Source: an uncultured Bacteroidota bacterium (GTDB lineage: Bacteria > Bacteroidota > Bacteroidia > Chitinophagales > Chitinophagaceae). Taken from it: a stretch of 5,130 nucleotides of DNA. Numbering within the stretch: position 1 is the stretch's first letter; every line of letters begins with the position of its first letter. Where the stretch lies: the NCBI GenBank assembly GCA_946479615.1, contig CAMLGR010000222.1, positions 1 to 5,130 on the forward strand, given 5' to 3'. The notes under the pieces are model-generated. The model did no database searches and was not told the origin of the DNA. It saw nothing but the letters and a program-made list of their open reading frames with translations. This document shows positions 1 through 5,130 of the stretch, piece after piece. Made by a program: the position numbers and the translations under genes.

Positions 1-2
1 AT

Positions 3-2594
3 ATTCATACCCGGTTGCCGCTGAATGGATACATCCGGACGATTGAGGAAGATAGTTTAGGGAATATCTGGCTGGGATCAGATGGTACCGGGGTTGCTGT
101 TTATGATCCTTCTGCCAAAAGATTTACCCTGCTTGATCGCATGACCAGCAACCTGCCCTCCAATAATGTATTTGATATTTATACCGATAAAACAGGAGTT
201 GTATGGATTGGTACGGATGGAGGAGGATTGAGCCGGTGGAACGGAAATAATGAGTTTGTTTCTTATACGGAAACGGATGGCCTTGCCAATGCCTCTATTC
301 ATAAAATCCTGGAAAGCGATTCGGGCAAATTATGGGTGAGCACGAATAAAGGTGTGAGCAGTTTTGATAAGAGAACGGGCAGGGTTAAAAATTATTCTTA
401 CCGGAATGGTTTGCAAAAAAGCACATTTTTTTCAGGGGCCGGTCTTAAAGCATCAAATGGAGATCTTTTTTTTGGCGGACTTGATGGGTTTAATTTTATT
501 AATCCTTCCTGTCATTTTACCAAACGCGCAGCGCCATCCCTGGTATTTACCGACCTGAAGATCTCCAACAAAAGTGTTATGCCGGGACCGAAGGAAGCGA
601 TAAAGGAAAATATATCGGTAGCCAAAGAGATCACACTGAGTTATAAAGAAAATTTCACGCTTGATTTTGTCGCGTTGAATTATACAGCTCCGCAGGAGAA
701 CCGGTATTCTTATAAATTGGATGGTTTTGATAAAGACTGGAATAATGTCGGTACTTCACAAAAAGCAATATATACAAACCTGGATCCGGGCCGTTATACG
801 TTTCGTGTGAAAGCAGTGAGTGACGATGCAAGTTGGGAAAGCCCCGAACGATTGATAAACATTTATGTAAGACCACCTTTCTGGCGCACTATTTATGCTT
901 ATATAGCGTATGCATTTTTGATAATAACGTTTTTAATTGCCTGGCGTTATTGGGGCATTAAACGGCTCAAAGCCAAATTTGAACTGGAACAGGAGCGCCT
1001 TCATTTTTCACAAATGCTGAAGCAGGAGCGAAAAGAAGCGGAGCATAAGCATGAGCTGGACCAGGCAAAAATAAAATTCCTCACTAACCTGAGCCATGAA
1101 TTCAGAACGCCTATTTCCCTGATTGCTTCTCCTGCTGCGCAGTTGCTGGAAACAGAACCCGACGAAATAAGAAAAGAGCAACTTGGTTTAATTAAACGTA
1201 ATAGCAAGCGTTTGCTGAACCTCGTGAATCAATTGCTTGATTTCCGGAAGCTCGAAGAAAACGAACTACGGCTGAATACCAGTGAAGGTGACCTGGTTTC
1301 ATTTGCCAAGGATGTGGCCGATTCATTCAAGGATATTTCCGAGCGAAAACATATCAATTTTGTTTTTTCTTCTTCCCTGGTTCATTACCACACGTCTTTC
1401 GATAAGGATAAGCTGGAACGGATCCTCTTTAATTTATTATCCAATGCATTCAAGTTTACACGGGGTGATGGCAAGATATCATTGAGGATTGATGAAGAAC
1501 TTTCTTCCGATATCAGGATCACTGTTGCCGATACGGGTATTGGCATGACGCCGGCTACGCAAGAAAAAGTATTTGACCGTTTTTTCCAGGACGATGCAAA
1601 CCCGGGCATCATGAACCAGGGAAATGGCATTGGCCTGTCGATCACAAAAGAGTTTGTCAAACTTCATGGAGGCACTATTGATGTTGAAAGCATAGAAGGT
1701 AAAGGAAGTGCATTCATTATGCGGTTTCCTTTCAGGCCGGTCGTATTGCCGTCAGAAGAAACGCCGGTTGCTGAGCTGGCAAAGGCTGATGTTATCGCTG
1801 ATGCCGAAAAACCAACTATATTAATAGTCGAAGATCATGATGATTTCCGCCGCTATCTTACCCAAACCCTCAGCAGCTATTACAAGATAGTGGAAGCCTC
1901 TGATGGAAAGCAGGCCTGGCAGAAAATACTGGCCCTGCATCCGCAGGTTATTGTCAGTGATATCAATATGCCGGAAATGGATGGTATTGTTTTGTGCCGG
2001 AAAATAAAATCGGATAAGAGAACAAGCCATATCCCGATCATACTTTTAACAGCGCTGACAGGTGACACGAACCAGCTTATCGGGTTGAATACAGGCGCCA
2101 ATGATTACCTGACAAAGCCATTCAATTTTGAGATCCTGAATATCAAGATCAGGAACTTGTTGAACCTGAACCAGAATTTAAAAAGCGTTTATAGCAAACA
2201 GGTCAAGGTGATCACACCGGATTCGGAGGTACAGTCTGAAGATCAGAAATTATTACTGCGTGTCGTTCAATATATCGAATCAAACCTGGATAACCCTGAA
2301 CTGTCAGTAGAGGAACTGAGCAAACAGGTGCATATCAGCCGCGGAACCCTTTATAATAAGATTGTTAGTTTAACAGGTGAATCGCCGGTGGAATTTATCC
2401 GCTCCTTTAAACTGGATAAGGCGGCAGCACTTCTGGAGAAAAGCGATCTGAAGGTTACGGAGATCGGCTATACGGTTGGGTTTCCTACCCCCAATTATTT
2501 CACCCGCGCATTCAAGGCCAGGTTCAATATGTCACCGTCTGACTATTTAAAGTTGAAAAGGGGGGAAATTAATCCTCCCGGGCAGCATACCTGA
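3..2594 (+). CDS. Hybrid two-component system sensor/regulator (HTCS), 5'-truncated
   Basis: One-protein signalling system that senses a ligand, probably an oligosaccharide, in the periplasm and activates nearby transcription. The frame is open to the left edge, so the TTG at 15 is not a real start; residues below count from that codon. Seen in order: propeller repeats of the Reg_prop type (7-165, e.g. VWIGTDGGGL at 63-72), a Y_Y_Y domain (about 225-288), one membrane helix (about 292-312), a charged coiled linker, then HisKA with phospho-acceptor H361 in SHEFRTP. The HATPase has N473/N477, DTGIG 506-510 and GNGIGL 536-541. The receiver has acidic pair E606/D607, phospho-acceptor D649, T679 and K701. 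A C-terminal AraC domain (about 745-848) carries two helix-turn-helix units. No key residue is missing. HTCS proteins usually have about 1,300-1,400 residues, so roughly a third to two fifths is outside the window. The ligand is not readable; the CE15 gene downstream suggests a xylan-derived one. Confidence 0.96.
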   Translation: MHTRLPLNGYIRTIEEDSLGNIWLGSDGTGVAVYDPSAKRFTLLDRMTSNLPSNNVFDIYTDKTGVVWIGTDGGGLSRWNGNNEFVSYTETDGLANASIHKILESDSGKLWVSTNKGVSSFDKRTGRVKNYSYRNGLQKSTFFSGAGLKASNGDLFFGGLDGFNFINPSCHFTKRAAPSLVFTDLKISNKSVMPGPKEAIKENISVAKEITLSYKENFTLDFVALNYTAPQENRYSYKLDGFDKDWNNVGTSQKAIYTNLDPGRYTFRVKAVSDDASWESPERLINIYVRPPFWRTIYAYIAYAFLIITFLIAWRYWGIKRLKAKFELEQERLHFSQMLKQERKEAEHKHELDQAKIKFLTNLSHEFRTPISLIASPAAQLLETEPDEIRKEQLGLIKRNSKRLLNLVNQLLDFRKLEENELRLNTSEGDLVSFAKDVADSFKDISERKHINFVFSSSLVHYHTSFDKDKLERILFNLLSNAFKFTRGDGKISLRIDEELSSDIRITVADTGIGMTPATQEKVFDRFFQDDANPGIMNQGNGIGLSITKEFVKLHGGTIDVESIEGKGSAFIMRFPFRPVVLPSEETPVAELAKADVIADAEKPTILIVEDHDDFRRYLTQTLSSYYKIVEASDGKQAWQKILALHPQVIVSDINMPEMDGIVLCRKIKSDKRTSHIPIILLTALTGDTNQLIGLNTGANDYLTKPFNFEILNIKIRNLLNLNQNLKSVYSKQVKVITPDSEVQSEDQKLLLRVVQYIESNLDNPELSVEELSKQVHISRGTLYNKIVSLTGESPVEFIRSFKLDKAAALLEKSDLKVTEIGYTVGFPTPNYFTRAFKARFNMSPSDYLKLKRGEINPPGQHT

Positions 2595-2836
2595 ATTGCC
2601 GGAAATACTAATAGTAAACCAGTAGCAGGCTATCGTTACGGGCTGTTTTTGTACAAACCGAAAAGAGATTTGGTTAATTGTCGAAGTGAAGGAGTTGGTT
2701 TAACCTGACTTTTACCATGAAGTCAATGTCAAAACTGACCATATGCGTAACCGATTGCTTTTCCGAAACTGCTTTGCCACGCCATTCTTCAACAGGGTTT
2801 TTGCCCCGGCCGCACCAGGATTATTGATCCTGTCGT

Positions 2837-2880
2837 TCAGGGGACTGCCTTCCGCCTGGTTTTTTCCTTTTTTATTTCTT
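2837..2880 (+). terminator. Candidate intrinsic (Rho-independent) terminator
   Basis: CAGG (2838-2841) pairs with CCTG (2855-2858) and GGA (2842-2844) with TCC (2851-2853), with G2854 bulged and a six-base loop. A T-G pair can extend the base. The stem runs straight into a T-rich tract (2860-2880) with two runs of six T. The geometry works only for + strand transcription. It could end the regulator transcript, although it lies about 240 bases after that stop codon, or it could act inside a leader ahead of the esterase gene. The call rests on hand folding only. Confidence 0.5.
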
Positions 2881-2965
2881 CCCGTAAGGTTTTCCATTTC
2901 AGATGACGACCGGTTATGTGCGTCCCCATTTTTGACACCTGGCATCAACTTTTAAATCAATTTTT

Positions 2966-2983
2966 CATCTTAAAAAAAAGAAA
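2966..2983 (+). promoter_or_regulatory. A-rich translation initiation region of the CE15 gene, no Shine-Dalgarno
   Basis: The bases just before the ATG are almost all A (eight A, one G, then AAA) and there is no GGAGG-like ribosome binding site at the usual distance. A-rich starts of this kind are typical of Bacteroidota. The ATG is followed directly by a Lys/Asn-rich n-region and a hydrophobic signal peptide core, which supports this start. Confidence 0.55.
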
Positions 2984-3046
2984 ATGAAAAACAAATTTAC
3001 TCTTGCAGTCATTTTTCTTTGTCTTATTTACCAGCAGGCAAGCGCA
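2984..3046 (+). other. Sec signal peptide of the CE15 protein
   Basis: Residues 1-21 show a short basic n-region (MKNK), a hydrophobic core (about 5-16) and an ASA|Q cleavage site with Ala at -3 and -1, fitting signal peptidase I. The only nearby cysteine (C12) sits inside the hydrophobic core and is not in a lipobox, so a lipoprotein is unlikely. Export to the periplasm is expected. Further passage across the outer membrane would depend on the unseen C-terminus. Confidence 0.88.
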
Positions 3047-5130
3047 CAGTTACCACGCGTGTATACTGTTGAAAATACAGGGTCGGCGTACCCGGCACCG
3101 GCATTGCCTTATTTAAGTCAGCAACCTGTTATCGAACCTCTGCCCGATCCGTTTATGTGGGCTGATGGCAGCGGCCGTTCTACCAATTTCAGTGATTGGG
3201 AACACCGTCGCAATGAGATCAAAGCGCAGATTGAGAATTACGAAATCGGCACCAAACCTCCGCGGCCTGATAGTATTACGGCAACGTTTACACAGGGTAC
3301 TACAGCAGGATCGGGAACGCTGAGAGTGGTTGTAACCAAAAACGGGCAAACACTTACGTTGAGTTCACAGGTTTCTTTTCCTACAGTGCCGGGTCCCTGG
3401 CCGGCAGTGATCGGCATGAACAGTCTTTCCGGCAGCGTACCGGCCACTGTTTTTACGAACAGGAATATTGCCAGGATCACGTTCAGCCATAATAATGTAA
3501 CAACATATGGTAATCCACAATTAACCGATCCGTATTTCAAACTTTATCCTGAACAGAACCTTGTCAATGCCGGTCAATACAGTGCATGGGCATGGGGCGT
3601 GAGCCGGATTATTGATGGTCTTGAACTGGTACAGGATAGTCTTCCAATCGATCTGAAACATCTTGCAGTTACAGGTTGTTCCTATGCCGGCAAGATGGCG
3701 CTTTTTGCGGGCGCATTCGACGAGCGTATTGCATTGACTATTGCACAGGAATCCGGTGGTGGCGGCGCACCGGCCTGGCGTGTTTCAGAAACATTGGGTG
3801 ATGTAGAAAAACTGGGCGCAACAGATTATACATGGTTCCGCGATAGTATGAGGCAATATGCCGGATCCAATGTATCGAGATTACCACATGACCATCACGA
3901 ATTAATGGCGATGGTAGCACCAAGAGCATTACTGGTTACGGGTAATACAGATTTTACCTGGCTGGCGAATCCTTCCTGCTATGTTTCGGCAAGAGCTACA
4001 AAGGAAGTTTATAAAACGTTTGGAGTAGGCGACCGTTTTGGTTTTTATATCGACGGAGGACATGGTCACTGTGCAGTACCTGCCGCGCAGGTGCCGGTGA
4101 TGCAGGCGTTTGTCGATAAATTTCTGCTGGACAGAGATACGATCAATACAGATACAGTAGGTGTGAATCCATTTCCTAATGTAGATTATAAACGCTGGTA
4201 TCAATGGTGGGGAACAGGAAACCCGGTCCTTCCTGCTGAACCTATTGGTCGCCGGATATGGCTGGAAGCAGAATGTGCACAGGTTGGATCAAGCTGGAAC
4301 ACACTTGCCGATACTGCTGCTTCGAATGGATTATATATAATGGGTAAACTGGGATTGCAAAATCTTTCCAGTGCCGCCACATCAGATACAGCGCTGGCCA
4401 TATTTAAGTTCAGGATCGATAGCCTTGCCGATTATATCGTTCGCGCAAGGGTAAATTGTCCTACTGCAGATGATGACAGTTACTGGATCAAGATCGATAA
4501 TGGCAGCTCTGTTACAGTAAACGGGTTGAATGGTTCGGGATGGCAATGGGTGATACTGGCGAATGCAAGGCTCGATACGGGTATGCATACCATTACGATC
4601 TGTTACAGGGAGGATGGGGCGAAGTTGGATAAATTACTGATCACTACTTCCAATGCTACGATCAATGGCGCCGGGGTGAGAGGTCCCAATTGTGGGACAG
4701 CACCGGTGATCACGCCGGGACAAACATTCCTGGTAAATGAAAATGCAGCCGATAGTTCTGTTGCCGGTACAGTGGCAGCTATAGATGCAGATGCAGAAAC
4801 CGTTTTGCAGAAATGGACTATTACAGGCGGAACAGGCGCTGCTCTTTTTTCCATTGATGCCAATACAGGACAATTGGTAGTGAAAGACGGAACGGCTTTT
4901 GATTTTGAATCAGCCACGAGGTCATATACATTGACATTTACCGTGTCGGATGGTTATTATACCAGTGCGGAGGAGACTGCTACTGTTTCTATTACGAATG
5001 TAAATGATAATACGCCGGTTATTACGGCAGGTCTTAGTTTCCGTATAGATGCCGGTAACTGTAATGGTGTAGGTACTGTAACTGCAACCGACGCAGACAA
5101 TAATAATCAACCGGGCTTTACTACGTTTCA
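2984..5130 (+). CDS. Secreted CE15 glucuronoyl esterase with CBM-like and cadherin-like domains, 3'-truncated
   Basis: Probably hydrolyses esters between (4-O-methyl-)glucuronic acid of xylan and lignin alcohols, outside the cytoplasm. The frame stays open for 715 codons to the window edge. The catalytic domain covers about residues 50-385. The nucleophile is S233 in GCSYAGK (231-237). E256 in AQESGGGG lies exactly 23 residues later, the same spacing as in fungal StGE2 (S213/E236). H362 in GHGHC is the third triad member. C232 and C363 flank Ser and His, matching the disulfide known in fungal GEs. K237 and W326 align with StGE2 K217 and W310, which contact the uronate. Other family-like stretches are WAWGVSRIIDGLE (202-214) and LPHDHHELMAMVAPRALLV (300-318). 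Y234 replaces the usual arginine. The C-terminus, possibly with a type IX secretion sorting domain, is outside the window. The fold assignment is strong; the substrate is inferred from the family. Confidence 0.92.
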   Translation, partial: MKNKFTLAVIFLCLIYQQASAQLPRVYTVENTGSAYPAPALPYLSQQPVIEPLPDPFMWADGSGRSTNFSDWEHRRNEIKAQIENYEIGTKPPRPDSITATFTQGTTAGSGTLRVVVTKNGQTLTLSSQVSFPTVPGPWPAVIGMNSLSGSVPATVFTNRNIARITFSHNNVTTYGNPQLTDPYFKLYPEQNLVNAGQYSAWAWGVSRIIDGLELVQDSLPIDLKHLAVTGCSYAGKMALFAGAFDERIALTIAQESGGGGAPAWRVSETLGDVEKLGATDYTWFRDSMRQYAGSNVSRLPHDHHELMAMVAPRALLVTGNTDFTWLANPSCYVSARATKEVYKTFGVGDRFGFYIDGGHGHCAVPAAQVPVMQAFVDKFLLDRDTINTDTVGVNPFPNVDYKRWYQWWGTGNPVLPAEPIGRRIWLEAECAQVGSSWNTLADTAASNGLYIMGKLGLQNLSSAATSDTALAIFKFRIDSLADYIVRARVNCPTADDDSYWIKIDNGSSVTVNGLNGSGWQWVILANARLDTGMHTITICYREDGAKLDKLLITTSNATINGAGVRGPNCGTAPVITPGQTFLVNENAADSSVAGTVAAIDADAETVLQKWTITGGTGAALFSIDANTGQLVVKDGTAFDFESATRSYTLTFTVSDGYYTSAEETATVSITNVNDNTPVITAGLSFRIDAGNCNGVGTVTATDADNNNQPGFTTF
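4253..4651 (+). other. CBM6/CBM35-like carbohydrate-binding domain within the CE15 protein
   Basis: Residues about 424-556 follow a proline-rich linker and resemble the beta-sandwich modules that accompany xylan- and pectin-active enzymes. Seen are an opening WLEAE (426-430), DDDSYWIKIDNG in the middle (496-507), the pair W520/W522, and a closing strand pattern HTITICYREDGAKLDKLLIT (535-554), which matches the usual G-H-x-I...DG-x-x-D-x-x-x-[IL]T ending. It probably keeps the esterase on cell-wall polysaccharide. The exact CBM family and ligand cannot be decided by eye. Confidence 0.65.
4700..5130 (+). other. Cadherin-like repeats (one complete, one partial) in the CE15 protein
   Basis: The first repeat (about residues 573-681) shows calcium-site motifs of cadherin domains: VNENA (584-588), DADAE (601-605), SIDANTGQL (623-631), DFE (640-642), VSDG (654-657) and the boundary NVNDNTP (672-678). 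A second repeat starts at about 679 with GVGTVTATDAD, which aligns with AGTVAAIDAD of the first but lacks its ENA motif. It is cut by the window edge. Such repeats are usually calcium-rigidified spacers or adhesion modules in large surface proteins. Here they probably hold the catalytic domain away from an anchor or sorting domain. Confidence 0.75.

Larger units (their letters stand above)
2595..2983. other. Intergenic region with terminator and leader of the esterase gene
   Basis: This 389-base gap separates the regulator stop codon from the esterase start. I see no convincing gene. Its notable contents are: a weak hairpin at 2656-2675 (AACCGAA pairing with TTTGGTT, one G-T pair); two TTGGTT copies 25 bases apart (2670 and 2695); a 36-codon open frame at 2717-2827; a perfect 6-bp hairpin at 2816-2832 (CAGGAT/ATCCTG, 5-base loop); and a terminator-like stem with T tract from 2837. 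The last 100 bases are AT-rich and should carry the esterase promoter. A TTGACA lies at 2932-2937, but no clear Bacteroidota -7 element (TAnnTTTG) follows at the right spacing, so I do not call a promoter. Confidence 0.7.

Noticed and set aside
15..17. TTG at 15 as the start codon of the regulator
   Set aside because: The frame continues upstream without a stop to the window edge (Ile-His-Thr-Arg), and the protein would begin in the middle of a propeller without a signal peptide.
2712..2948. 78-codon minus strand open frame in the intergenic region
   Set aside because: It starts with TTG, its Lys-rich segment is simply the complement of the T tract, and no domain or leader is recognisable.
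2743..2955. 70-codon + strand open frame in the intergenic region
   Set aside because: It overlaps the terminator stem and T tract, which accounts for its Phe-rich run, has no recognisable motif, and ends only 28 bases before the real esterase start.
2932..2958. TTGACA followed by TAAATC as an esterase promoter
   Set aside because: The spacer is only 15 bases and the second element is poor; it also does not match the Bacteroidota TAnnTTTG -7 element.
3113..5110. Minus strand open frames of 60-104 codons across the esterase region
   Set aside because: All are antisense to a continuous + strand frame with clear CE15, CBM-like and cadherin-like signatures; none shows domain-like sequence.

Overview
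The window looks like chromosomal DNA from a polysaccharide-degrading Bacteroidota, most likely a Chitinophagaceae-like soil or plant-litter bacterium. This is inferred from three things. One is a hybrid two-component regulator that fuses sensor, kinase, receiver and AraC domains. Another is A-rich translation starts without a Shine-Dalgarno sequence. The third is a secreted esterase carrying carbohydrate-binding and cadherin-like modules. The genus cannot be fixed from the sequence alone. Both genes are on the + strand and both are cut by the window edges.

Positions 3-2594 hold the C-terminal part (about 863 codons) of a one-protein hybrid two-component system (HTCS): periplasmic propeller repeats, Y_Y_Y domain, membrane helix, histidine kinase, receiver and AraC-type DNA-binding domain. 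All catalytic motifs are present. Positions 2595-2983 are a 389-base intergenic region. It holds a good intrinsic-terminator candidate at about 2837-2880 and no convincing gene. From 2984 to the right edge runs an unbroken reading frame of 715 codons with no stop. It has a signal peptide, a carbohydrate esterase family 15 (CE15, glucuronoyl esterase) catalytic domain, a CBM6/CBM35-like domain, one complete cadherin-like repeat and the start of a second.

CE15 enzymes cleave the ester between 4-O-methyl-glucuronic acid on xylan and lignin alcohols. HTCS regulators commonly control neighbouring glycan-utilisation genes in response to an oligosaccharide bound in the periplasm. The simplest reading is the edge of a glucuronoxylan or lignin-carbohydrate utilisation locus: the sensor detects a released oligosaccharide, and the exported esterase helps detach hemicellulose from lignin. 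The functional link is inferred from adjacency. No SusC/SusD pair or glycoside hydrolase is visible here.

The most interesting details are a tyrosine replacing the usual oxyanion arginine beside the CE15 catalytic serine, the multi-domain architecture of the esterase, and a possible attenuator-like leader between the genes. I do not see a wholly new kind of system.
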